From Terriglobia bacterium (GTDB lineage: Bacteria; Acidobacteriota; Terriglobia; Versatilivoradales; Versatilivoraceae), in assembly GCA_951813285.1 (NCBI GenBank), contig OX638355.1, positions 8,001 through 72,000 on the forward strand: 64,000 bases of DNA, given 5' to 3'. Below are positions 44,404 to 52,352 of this stretch, one piece after another. The notes beneath the pieces were generated by a model. The model did not search any database and was not told the origin of the DNA. It saw nothing but the letters and a program-made list of their open reading frames with translations. The translations under genes were made by a program, and so were the position numbers. The stretch's first letter is position 1, and each line of letters starts with the position of its first letter.

Positions 44404-45681
44404 ATGTCCGCGACTTCTCCCCGAACGGCCAGTGGCTGCCCGCGTCTCTCCCGGACAACCCTCTCTCGGCTTCGGAATCTTGTCCTGGCAGCCACCGCGG
44501 CAACGGCGGTGGCGACGGGAGGATGCGGTCCCGGGGCTCTACAGCCTGCCGACCCGGTCCAGGTAGTGAATCCCAACGCTATCGGAAAGACCCGGCTGGT
44601 TTCGGAGCGGGTTCGCATCGGCATCCCGGAGGATTACAAGCCCTGCATCGCCCGGCTGCCCGACGGGCAACTGCTGCTGGTGGCCTTCCACGCGCCCCGG
44701 GAGGGCGGAGTCCCTGAAGAGTACGCCTTCCTCTACCGCTCCCGAGACGGGGGCCGCAACTGGTCGCGGCGCCGGAGACTGGAGGTGCTGGGACGGGAAC
44801 CCTATCTGTCGGTCACCTCGGACGGCACCATTTTCCTCAGCACCCATCTCCTGCCCCGGGCCAGGGGAAACCGGGAAGGCTATACCCAAAGCTTTCTCTA
44901 CCGGTCCACCGACGGCGGAGACCGTTGGGAGGGACAGCGAATCGGCTTCCAGGACCTGAAGGGGATGGAGGGTCCGGGTACGGTAGTGACCGGCCGTAAC
45001 GTTCTGGAGCTGGACAGCGGAGCGCTGGTCTTCGCGGTCGGGGGCAAGGGAGGCCACGAATTCCTGTGGAGATCGGACGACGGCGGCGAGACCTGGGACA
45101 AGTCCCTGGCTTGCAGCTTTGAAGGCGTGGATCAAAGTACTCTGCCTTTCCCCATCCTGGGAGAAGCCTTTCTCTGGCAGGCGCCCGCCGGCGACCTGCT
45201 GGCCGTCTGCCGGATCACTCCCAAGTACTTTCCACCCCTGCCGGGAACGGAAATCCCCGCCGAGACGATCGACCATTACGAGAGGATGGTCCTCTACCGC
45301 TCTCGAGACGGCGGGCGCCATTGGTCGCTGGAGGAGTTCGGCAGCTATTACGGAGAGATGTACCCCGCCCTGATGCGCTTGCGGGACGGCCGCCTGCTGT
45401 TCACCTTCACCCTGAGGGCAGCCGTGCCTCCCAACACCCCGCCCCTGGGCGTTCGGGCGGTGCTGGGCCGGGAAGTTCCCGAGGGCTTCCAATTGGACTT
45501 CCGCAATGACCGCATCGTTCTGGACGCCAAGAACCCCATCGGGATGCTCAGCGGCGGCGGCTTCGGGCCGACGGTGCAACTGGATGACGGAACGCTGGTC
45601 ACCAGCTACTCCTACCGCACCCCGGACGAGAAGACTCACCTGGAGATCGTGCGCTGGCAGTTGCCGAATGCTGGAAACTAA
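44404..45681 (+). CDS. Secreted (probable lipoprotein) sialidase-fold protein
   Basis: A 425-residue protein. The N-terminus has a basic stretch, hydrophobic LVLAATAATAVATGG then Cys, a lipobox-like signal. Asp boxes SRDGGRNWSRRR, STDGGDRWEG, SDDGGETWDK and SRDGGRHWSLEE identify a BNR beta-propeller. Activity as an exo-sialidase is possible but unproven. ATG 44404 has GGAGG 5 bases before it. The open frame extends far upstream through antisense DNA of the aminotransferase; that extension is rejected. It ends 9 bases from the convergent RraA-like gene. Confidence 0.82.
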   Translation: MSATSPRTASGCPRLSRTTLSRLRNLVLAATAATAVATGGCGPGALQPADPVQVVNPNAIGKTRLVSERVRIGIPEDYKPCIARLPDGQLLLVAFHAPREGGVPEEYAFLYRSRDGGRNWSRRRRLEVLGREPYLSVTSDGTIFLSTHLLPRARGNREGYTQSFLYRSTDGGDRWEGQRIGFQDLKGMEGPGTVVTGRNVLELDSGALVFAVGGKGGHEFLWRSDDGGETWDKSLACSFEGVDQSTLPFPILGEAFLWQAPAGDLLAVCRITPKYFPPLPGTEIPAETIDHYERMVLYRSRDGGRHWSLEEFGSYYGEMYPALMRLRDGRLLFTFTLRAAVPPNTPPLGVRAVLGREVPEGFQLDFRNDRIVLDAKNPIGMLSGGGFGPTVQLDDGTLVTSYSYRTPDEKTHLEIVRWQLPNAGN

Positions 45682-45690
45682 GACACGCCC

Positions 45691-46461
45691 TCAGTACCGG
45701 CCGTACTTGGCCAGGGCCTTGAGCATGGACTTGGTCTCCTTGATCAAGGGGATCATGGCGCTCTCCTTCTCATCGTATTCCCGGATCAGGGCCAGCACAT
45801 CCTCGGCCCTGTCGGCGGGCACGACCACTACGCCATCGCTGTCCCCCACGATGTAGTCGCCCGGCCGCACCGGCACACCGGCGCAGATCACGGGTTGCTG
45901 CATGGAAACGCTCACGTAGCGCCCGACCACCGTGGCGGGACTGACCGCTCGGCTGTAGACCGGAAAGCCGATGCGTTCGATCTCCTCGATGTCCCTGGCG
46001 GCTCCGTCGATCACCGCTCCCGCCAGACCCCGGACCGTGGCGGTGGTGGCCATGAGGTTGCCGATGCCGGAAACGTGCAGGCCGTTTTCCAGGACATAGA
46101 CCAGAACGCTCCCCGCCGGGGCCTCGTCCAGCACCTGGAGGTGGTAGTTGGGATACTTGCGTTTGTCGGTGGTCAGTATCGGCCTCAACAGCGCCGTAGC
46201 CGCCGGACCCACCACCTTGGCCCTAAAGATGGGCTTCATATCGTGGGTCATGAATCCGGCCCTACCGGTAGCGGTCTCGATGGCATCCGCCAGGTTGCCG
46301 GTGCTGGCTTTCTTGAGGGCCTCGATGATCTGGGCCTGGGTGAGGCCTTCGACCCCCGGCTGTGCGGCGGCTCCCGAAGCGGGGCCGAGCCGTGACAGCA
46401 GAACGAGAACCAGGCAGAGTCCGACCGCCAGGGAAGGAAGCAGGATGGATAGGCGTTTCAT
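45691..46461 (-). CDS. RraA/HMG-aldolase family protein with signal peptide
   Basis: A 256-residue protein. Residues about 1-32 (MKRLSILLPSLAVGLCLVLV onward, ending ASGAAAQ) look like a signal peptide. The RraA fold follows with GNLMATTATVRGLAGAVIDG, the DGAARDIEEI segment containing the Asp/Arg metal and substrate residues, and GDYIVGDSDGVVVVP. Family members are 4-hydroxy-4-methyl-2-oxoglutarate aldolases or RNase E inhibitors, normally cytoplasmic. A secreted version is unusual and suggests action on an external oxo-acid. ATG 46461 is preceded by a weak AAGG-type site. Confidence 0.82.
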   Translation of the reverse strand: MKRLSILLPSLAVGLCLVLVLLSRLGPASGAAAQPGVEGLTQAQIIEALKKASTGNLADAIETATGRAGFMTHDMKPIFRAKVVGPAATALLRPILTTDKRKYPNYHLQVLDEAPAGSVLVYVLENGLHVSGIGNLMATTATVRGLAGAVIDGAARDIEEIERIGFPVYSRAVSPATVVGRYVSVSMQQPVICAGVPVRPGDYIVGDSDGVVVVPADRAEDVLALIREYDEKESAMIPLIKETKSMLKALAKYGRY

Positions 46462-46604
46462 GAGAACTCCTTTACAAGGTGTGAGTATCGAGGCAGCAGT
46501 TTCCTTTCTCAAAGGACTCATTTCTGAGGACGCTTGTGTTATGTCGCATCTGTCTATATGGCGTTACCGGGGAGGAACTTACTGGGAACTGCCTTCACCA
46601 GACC

Positions 46605-47687
46605 TCACGGAATATGGACAATTATATCGCTGCCGAACTTGATCCCAGCCACATCGCAGGCTGCCTTGATCCAGTCCTTTTTCTGCGCATTGTTGGAGTG
46701 AGTATCGATCCACCACCCACCAGGAAGTTCGGCAGCAGCTCGTATGCGTTCGGGATGTCGTGGATATAGATCCTCTCGGATCTTCGCAAGGATATTTCGC
46801 CTGCGTCCAGGTATCCGCTCCCTAAACCGCTGGCAAAAGGTGTGGTCCTGCTTCGCAAGTTCGGAAAAGACCCCAATAAGAACTTCCTTTGCGTTCTTGC
46901 AGGTCCTCTTTCTCCCATTGAGCTCGAACCAATGACTGGGGTCATTTACGGTTGGTGGAGGAGGTGGAGGAGACGGCCCGCTCCCGGTACCTCCGGTGGT
47001 GTAATTCTTTCTCCCTGCTTGCTCTGCAAGGAACTTGACCACACATTGTCTGTCAGGTCGAACCCCACTCGCGGTTGCAACTGCCTCCTCGAACAAGTCC
47101 AAGAGGATTGAATCCGGCTCGTGGAGAAGTTTGTTCCAAACCAAAGGGAACTTTCGCATCGCTTTGAGCTGGAGGCGGGACGCCTCATAGTCCTTCTGAG
47201 CACGTCTGCGGGCTTCACCTGACTTGACAGCGTCGTAGGTGAGATATCGAGTCAGGCCGTTGGCAACCTCAGTTTCGTCCCCGTCAGTAAGATTCATTTC
47301 CAGAAGGAGCCTCTCCTTGTAGCTTCCCTCCCCAGCCGGATAGAACAGCTTCCAGGTACGACCGTCTGTGAGGACAGCGATGGGTACTCCCTGATGAAAG
47401 CAGTACTCGAAAAGCTGTTGTGTCGCTTGCTCGTCGGCCTTGTCCTCAGCCTTTACTTCTATAAGCACGATCGGTTTGCCATTGGGATGACAAAGCGCAA
47501 AGTCAACTTTCCTTGTTTTGATAGGGAACTGAGGGAACACGACCTGCGCGTTATAGCGCGGCCAGCCCAGACCATTGAAGAGGCGCCTCACAACGTAGTC
47601 GCTGATCGCGACTTCACTTTGGTAGTCCCCCCGAATCAGCGCACTGCGGATTTCGAGGACCTCGGCAATAAGCTGTTCGGTATTCAA
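46605..47687 (-). CDS. PD-(D/E)XK nuclease-like protein (type I restriction HSDR_N-like)
   Basis: About 360 residues. The N-terminal half fits the HsdR_N/HSDR_N_2 nuclease fold: ISDYVVRRLFNGLGWPRYN, then KVDFALCHPNGKPIVLIEVKAE giving D and ExK. A Gly/Pro-rich linker (GSGPSPPPPPPTV) leads to a C-terminal domain of about 110 residues with ELPGGWWIDTHSNNAQK of a kind seen at the ends of restriction-type proteins. No helicase domain or HsdM/HsdS gene is present. The start is uncertain: TTG 47687 gives MNTEQLIAEV; TTG 47777 is an alternative. Base composition is AT-richer than the flanks, suggesting transfer. Confidence 0.75.
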   Translation of the reverse strand: MNTEQLIAEVLEIRSALIRGDYQSEVAISDYVVRRLFNGLGWPRYNAQVVFPQFPIKTRKVDFALCHPNGKPIVLIEVKAEDKADEQATQQLFEYCFHQGVPIAVLTDGRTWKLFYPAGEGSYKERLLLEMNLTDGDETEVANGLTRYLTYDAVKSGEARRRAQKDYEASRLQLKAMRKFPLVWNKLLHEPDSILLDLFEEAVATASGVRPDRQCVVKFLAEQAGRKNYTTGGTGSGPSPPPPPPTVNDPSHWFELNGRKRTCKNAKEVLIGVFSELAKQDHTFCQRFRERIPGRRRNILAKIREDLYPRHPERIRAAAELPGGWWIDTHSNNAQKKDWIKAACDVAGIKFGSDIIVHIP

Positions 47688-47700
47688 CAAGGAAAGCCAC

Positions 47701-47880
47701 TCATTCGATGCATTCGACGCTCTTGCCGCGTCCAAAGGATTTTGGACATCGGCTGTAGGAGCGCTTTGGCCCAACAATCAAGTCGCGCAACCATTTCACT
47801 TTCACCTCCACCCCGGCATTATTGGAAAAATTGAGCACAAAGCCGCTTTCCACAGCGAACACGTTGTCGATGATCCGCAT
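47701..47880 (-). CDS. Small uncharacterised frame between AbiEii and the nuclease gene
   Basis: About 59 residues beginning MRIIDNVFAVESGFVLNFSN. That opening resembles the start of larger proteins found in defence islands, but what follows (VEVKVKWLRDLIVGP onward) does not continue the pattern, so this may be a truncated remnant. It lies 42 bases after the AbiEii stop and ends 13 bases before the proposed nuclease start, in the same direction. Confidence 0.3.
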   Translation of the reverse strand: MRIIDNVFAVESGFVLNFSNNAGVEVKVKWLRDLIVGPKRSYSRCPKSFGRGKSVECIE

Positions 47881-47922
47881 GCTCATGCTGTGGATCTTGT
47901 CTTTCCACATCCATCCCAAGGA

Positions 47923-48780
47923 TCACCTAAATCCAAGCCCTATGAGCCAAGCTCCAACCTGTCCGAAGGCGTCCTGCTGCCATTGATCCGGAGTGCGATC
48001 GCCCAGGGCTTCGGAACCTTCCACGAATTGCCGCACGCCGGTTGGCCCGAAATCATCTACGCTGCGGAACTTCTCCGATATCAGACGGTAGCCCTTCCTC
48101 GCGGTTTCGAACTCAAGGAGCGCCATCGTCGCCGTGACGAGAGCGTCGACGCCACCCGGAAAATTGCGAACGCAGTAATAAATGTCGTAAGCATCCTTGC
48201 GTTTATGACGGTTGGTGATGGCGTAGCCCTTCATCGCCAAGAATGCGGGAATCGACGCCACGGCAATGCAAACGCGGTTTCTCCCTCCATCGGGCATATA
48301 GCCGTCGATGGCGACCATCTGATAAAACCTGAGCGCAAGGTCGGCACCGTCGGCGCGTTGTACTGCAAAGTTGCTTATAAGTGGCATCGTGTTCTTCTCG
48401 ATCTCGGCATCGTGAGGCATTAGAAAATCGACGATAACGTCGATATCAGGCCCGCCGTCGCCAACCGGCAAGGTACGTACGAGTTGAAAGCGGCGCAAGT
48501 TTTCTCGTTGGTGATAGCCTTGCTCCCGAAGGACATCGACAAGCTGGGCGTATTCGCCACCGCCGAGAGCTTCGGAATCGAGAGCCAGATCCACGTCTCC
48601 AGTCCCTATATGGGGCATTTCGGCTTCGCTCAACAAAAGCCAGGGAACGCCGCCGCCGACCACCGCGAACTTTCCCTTAAAGCTGCCGAGGACTTGGCCG
48701 ATCTCAACCAATACGGACTTGACCGCCGCAGTGGTGCGGTCGTCGTAATCAGCAGCGTGTTGGGCTTCTATCTTAGCCAT
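47923..48780 (-). CDS. AbiEii/AbiGii-type nucleotidyltransferase toxin
   Basis: A 285-residue nucleotidyltransferase-fold protein. The signature is FAVVGGGVPWLLL followed by HIGTGDVDLALD, where the two Asp residues bind metal, then PDIDVIVDFLMP with a third acidic site. RHKRKDAYDIYYCVRNFPGG is the family's substrate-side helix. In type IV systems this protein blocks growth by modifying tRNA or other targets. ATG 48780 has GGGAG 8 bases upstream and overlaps the end of the antitoxin gene by 13 bases, the usual coupled arrangement. Confidence 0.82.
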   Translation of the reverse strand: MAKIEAQHAADYDDRTTAAVKSVLVEIGQVLGSFKGKFAVVGGGVPWLLLSEAEMPHIGTGDVDLALDSEALGGGEYAQLVDVLREQGYHQRENLRRFQLVRTLPVGDGGPDIDVIVDFLMPHDAEIEKNTMPLISNFAVQRADGADLALRFYQMVAIDGYMPDGGRNRVCIAVASIPAFLAMKGYAITNRHKRKDAYDIYYCVRNFPGGVDALVTATMALLEFETARKGYRLISEKFRSVDDFGPTGVRQFVEGSEALGDRTPDQWQQDAFGQVGAWLIGLGFR

Positions 48781-49874
48781 GGAAAACACTCCCTGGCCAA
48801 ATATTCCGCAGATTCGCGGTCACGGTCATTGCCATTCCACAGATCGAGATAGGTGGTGATCGGACCTGTGCAAAATATGCCAGGCCGTGGCTGGATAGCG
48901 TCGTCAAACGGACTCTCATCAATTGGGACGCGCAGGATGACGTTCGCTCCCTTTGCGGCAGGCGTCAGCTTCAAAGTCTCCCTCAACAATTGCGCTCCCG
49001 GTTCATCGGCGTAGAAAGAATATGTGCCCCCCCGGCCATAGGCCGCGAGCCATTGCGCGGCAGAATTCAGCGAGTATATCGCACGGGGACGCTCTGGATC
49101 CGAATTGAGTTCTCCCGACATTCGATCGTCGAGTTGCTTCCCGTGAAGATGCGTGTAGCCGCTTATGCGCCGGCCAGTTGGCCGGTGATAGCTCTCTCGC
49201 CACGTCTTCAATAGCACGTCCGGCTGGATCAGGACGACTCCGCCATCCTGACTCTCAATCCATTCCCTTGCGAGCAGTATCTTACGAACATTGCTCACAT
49301 GACCAAGGCTCGCATTGGCTTGTTTGGCGAGGTCGGTGACGCGCCAAGCACGGTCGGGTTCGCGCAACATGACGCGCACGATGGCGGCCGCCTTCCGGGT
49401 GAATATCGAGCGCAGCGCTCGACTTTCGGACTTGGGTTTACCTGCGACGGCTCGATCGATGTAGACATCGCCGAAAGCGAGGTGCGCGTTCCCGACAAGA
49501 TCTAGATAAGCGATATTGTGATCCTTGCAGATAGTCCGAGACTCTGGTGACAGATAGGGACTGATAAGCATCGGGATCAAACGTTGGCCTCCATCCACGT
49601 CGTCGGATTGACGTAAATGCGCTAGATAGCTCTGCAGCTGATACACCCCGTAACGGACAAAGCGAGGAGCCCCATTTAATTTCACCTCGATGATGAGCTC
49701 ATAACCAATTTCGCCGTGGCTAAAGCCGATACGTGCATCAATGCGGTAGTCTCGACCGATCTTTTCCTCGTAGCCAATCGACCCGATCTCCAGGGTCGGC
49801 ACATGGCCCAGCAGCTCGCGGACAGCCTCCAATACCAGGACGTCTAGATTTTTCGGTGTTTTGCCCACTTTCAT
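48768..49874 (-). CDS. AbiEi-family antitoxin/transcriptional regulator
   Basis: A 368-residue protein. The N-terminal ~135 residues (ELIIEVKLNGAPRFVRYGVYQLQSYL and CKDHNIAYLDLVGNAHL) match the restriction-endonuclease-like module of long AbiEi proteins. A winged helix follows (AWRVTDLAKQANASLGHVSN, then VRKILLAREWI), and the C-terminal part ends AEYLARECFPWLR. It should counter the toxin and repress its own promoter; a perfect 10-bp palindrome lies 21-53 bases upstream. ATG 49874 is preceded by a GTG that is also possible. Confidence 0.82.
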   Translation of the reverse strand: MKVGKTPKNLDVLVLEAVRELLGHVPTLEIGSIGYEEKIGRDYRIDARIGFSHGEIGYELIIEVKLNGAPRFVRYGVYQLQSYLAHLRQSDDVDGGQRLIPMLISPYLSPESRTICKDHNIAYLDLVGNAHLAFGDVYIDRAVAGKPKSESRALRSIFTRKAAAIVRVMLREPDRAWRVTDLAKQANASLGHVSNVRKILLAREWIESQDGGVVLIQPDVLLKTWRESYHRPTGRRISGYTHLHGKQLDDRMSGELNSDPERPRAIYSLNSAAQWLAAYGRGGTYSFYADEPGAQLLRETLKLTPAAKGANVILRVPIDESPFDDAIQPRPGIFCTGPITTYLDLWNGNDRDRESAEYLARECFPWLR

Positions 49875-49894
49875 CACCCACCGAATTTACCAGT

Positions 49895-49927
49895 TATAGT
49901 GAAAAAGTCAAGTTTGATTTCACTATA
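49895..49927. promoter_or_regulatory. Perfect palindromic operator in the AbiE promoter
   Basis: TATAGTGAAA (49895-49904) and TTTCACTATA (49918-49927) are exact inverse copies with a 13-base spacer. They sit just upstream of the antitoxin start in an AT-rich tract. Known AbiEi proteins bind inverted repeats in their promoter, so autorepression is likely. Confidence 0.6.
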
Positions 49928-50186
49928 TATAGCTTTTCATGAGAAGATGAAGTCAGCTGATCTGATGAAACACATTACGTCCCAAGAGTGAGACACGTGC
50001 TTGTAGCAGAAGGCGTTTCGCGGGTGCACGCTCCAAACCCATCCCTGCATTCTTCCCTATGGTACAGACTCTCCCAGGAACTCTTACAATGGCCGTCTCG
50101 CCTGGAGATGAGCGACAACAAAAGTATTGAGGACACTTTGATGGGGCTTTAAACTAGCGGGGGTTTGGCCCCCCGGGAGGAATAAC
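49928..50186. other. Intergenic stretch at the right edge of the AT-rich island
   Basis: No gene seen. It separates the divergent AbiE and TPR genes; the last 30 bases contain the GGGAGGA ribosome-binding site of the TPR gene. Confidence 0.4.
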
Positions 50187-51089
50187 ATGAGTCGCCGGTT
50201 GCCTGTTCCAGGCCGGAAAGCCTTCGGTTTCCAGCGGAGGCGGTGGTGTTTCGCGACCTTGAGCATGATCCTGGCGCTCGGGATGGCGGCGAGCGGCCTG
50301 CGAGCGGAGGAGCCCACCCTGGCCCAACTGCTGTCGCAAGCCCGCAGCGCCTATAGAAGCGGGGACCCTGCCCGGGCCGTGTCCCTGGCGACCCGAGCCG
50401 TTGAACGGGATCCTCAGAATCCGCGGGGTTTTTATGTCCGCGGGTGGCTCCATGAGATGCAGGGACGACACCGCCGGGCCATTGCCGACTACGATGCCGT
50501 GGTGAAGCTCGATCCCAACGCAGTGGAGGTCTACAACCGTCGCGGCAGCGAGCACTTCAAGCTGGGCCACATCGAGTCCTCCATCGCCGATTTCGACCGC
50601 GCCATCGAACTCGAGCCCAATCAGGAACCCTACCATTGGCAGCGCGGCATCTCCTATTACTACGCCGGTCTCTATCGCAAGGGCCGGGCTCAGTTCCAAT
50701 CCCATCAGCAGGTCAACGCTAACGACGTGGAGAACGCCGTGTGGCACTTTCTCTGCGGCGCCCGCCTGGACGGGGTGGGACAGGCGCGCCAAGCTCTCCT
50801 GAACATCCAGGGGGACCCGAGGGTGCCCATGATGGAGATCTATCGTCTGTTCAAGGGAGAGGGAACCATCAATGAAGTCATCCGGGCGGCCCGGAGCGGA
50901 GACAGCGACCCCGAGGTTCGCCACCGGCAGCTCTTCTATGCCCACCTCTACCTGGGGTTGTACCATGAGGCCATGGGAGACGAGGCCGAGGCCCGCCGAA
51001 ACCTGGTTCTGGCCGCCGAGCGCTATCCCGTCAAGCACTACATGGGGGACGTGGCCCGAGTCCACGCCGACAGACTGAGACAACCCTGA
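50187..51089 (+). CDS. Exported TPR-repeat protein
   Basis: A 300-residue protein. The N-terminus is basic, then FATLSMILALGMAASGLRAEE is a signal peptide with an Ala-x-Ala-like cleavage region. Three tetratricopeptide repeats follow (AYRSGDPARAVSLATRAVERDP, AIADYDAVVKLDPNAVEVYNRR, SIADFDRAIELEP), and a C-terminal part resembling NlpI-type proteins (YAHLYLGLYHEAMGDEAEAR). It is likely a periplasmic or outer-membrane scaffold. GGGAGGA lies 8 bases before the ATG. It is 63 bases upstream of the molybdoenzyme gene in the same direction. Confidence 0.83.
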   Translation: MSRRLPVPGRKAFGFQRRRWCFATLSMILALGMAASGLRAEEPTLAQLLSQARSAYRSGDPARAVSLATRAVERDPQNPRGFYVRGWLHEMQGRHRRAIADYDAVVKLDPNAVEVYNRRGSEHFKLGHIESSIADFDRAIELEPNQEPYHWQRGISYYYAGLYRKGRAQFQSHQQVNANDVENAVWHFLCGARLDGVGQARQALLNIQGDPRVPMMEIYRLFKGEGTINEVIRAARSGDSDPEVRHRQLFYAHLYLGLYHEAMGDEAEARRNLVLAAERYPVKHYMGDVARVHADRLRQP

Positions 51090-51152
51090 AACCCCCTTGG
51101 ATTTCGGGCGGCATCGCAAGGCGGGAGTTTCCCGCCGACATGGAGGTGTGAA

Positions 51153-52316
51153 ATGGCCAAAAGCATCAGCCGTAGACATCTGTTGCAGGGAAGCGCCGCC
51201 CTGGCCGGATGGGCCGCCTCGGCGATTCCTACACTGGGGCTGCCTCCCCTGGAGGCGGACGAGACGGTGGTCCCCTTCACCGATTTCCCGGCCGATTTCA
51301 ATCCCAATCCCCGGCCCGGCGTTCGCTATCTGGACACGCGCAAGATTAAGAGCTTTCTGACTCCCGCCAACCGGTTCTTCACCGTCCAGCATTACGGCCA
51401 GCCGGCAGTGGACCCGGCCGGCTACCGTCTCCGCATCGACGGGCTGGTGGATTCCCCCCGGGAACTGACTCTGGAGGAGCTGAGGGGGCGGCCGCGGTCC
51501 ACCCACACGGCCGGGTTCGAGTGCTCCGGGAACAGCCCCCGCAGAATCAACGGGCTGGTGGGCAACGCCCGCTGGGTTGGGGTCAGCCTGAGCAGCCTGC
51601 TCAAGGAGGCGGGAATCAAGGCCTACGCCCGAGAAGTCGTTTTTTGGGGGGCGGACAAGGGGACCGAGGAGATCTATCACGGCGGAACCACGGTCAACGT
51701 GGAGCAATCCTTCGGAAGGAGCCTGGCCCTGACGGACGCCATGAAATCGGAAGTGCTGGTGGCCTACGAGATGAACGGCGAACCGCTCTCCCACTATCAG
51801 GGCGCCCCGGCCCGCCTGATCGTGCCCGGCTGGTACGGAGTGGCCAACGTCAAGTGGCTGACCCACATCCACGTGCAGGACCGCCGCTTCATGGGAAAGT
51901 ACATGGCCCGCGAGTATGTCACCCTGCGAGGTATGCCTGACGGGAAAGGCACCATCTGGAACGAAACCTCGGTCAGCCGCATGCGCCTGAAGTCCATGGT
52001 GGCCCGGGTGACCCGCAGCGGCTCCCGCTGCAGGATCCGGGGGTTCGCGCTCAACGACGGCACACCCCTGAAGGCCGTTGAGGTCAAGATCGACGGGGGC
52101 CCCTGGAGACCGGCCGCCGTCGACCGGCATTCCACGGCCCATTCCTGGAAACTCTTCACCTGCCTTTGGGAAGACGTCACCCCGGGAACCCACACCATCG
52201 TGTCGAGGGCCATCGACGCCTACGGCAGGGTTCAGCCCGAAGCCGGAGATCTGGAGCTGAAGAAGACTTACTGGGAGGACAACTCCCAGTTCGCGCGGAC
52301 CGTGATGATTTCCTGA
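51153..52316 (+). CDS. Tat-exported sulfite-oxidase-family molybdoenzyme (SorA/SoxC-like)
   Basis: A 387-residue molybdopterin enzyme. A twin-arginine signal SISRRHLLQGSAALAGWAAS is followed by the Moco domain with the molybdenum-ligating Cys in AGFECSGNSPR, then GAPARLIVPGWYGVANVKW and the C-terminal Mo-co dimerisation domain (VEVKIDGGPWRPAAVD). It would oxidise sulfite or a related substrate in the periplasm, with an external electron acceptor; no cytochrome subunit is adjacent. GGAGG precedes the ATG. It lies 36 bases before the sarcosine-oxidase-like gene, but a functional link is not evident. Confidence 0.88.
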   Translation: MAKSISRRHLLQGSAALAGWAASAIPTLGLPPLEADETVVPFTDFPADFNPNPRPGVRYLDTRKIKSFLTPANRFFTVQHYGQPAVDPAGYRLRIDGLVDSPRELTLEELRGRPRSTHTAGFECSGNSPRRINGLVGNARWVGVSLSSLLKEAGIKAYAREVVFWGADKGTEEIYHGGTTVNVEQSFGRSLALTDAMKSEVLVAYEMNGEPLSHYQGAPARLIVPGWYGVANVKWLTHIHVQDRRFMGKYMAREYVTLRGMPDGKGTIWNETSVSRMRLKSMVARVTRSGSRCRIRGFALNDGTPLKAVEVKIDGGPWRPAAVDRHSTAHSWKLFTCLWEDVTPGTHTIVSRAIDAYGRVQPEAGDLELKKTYWEDNSQFARTVMIS

Positions 52317-52352
52317 GTTGACGCCCCGAAGGAGCGCACCCCGGATAACTTC

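Noticed and set aside
50154-52193. 679-codon minus-strand frame opposite the TPR and molybdoenzyme genes
   Set aside because: Antisense of two genes with clear signal peptides and catalytic motifs; no recognisable domain of its own.
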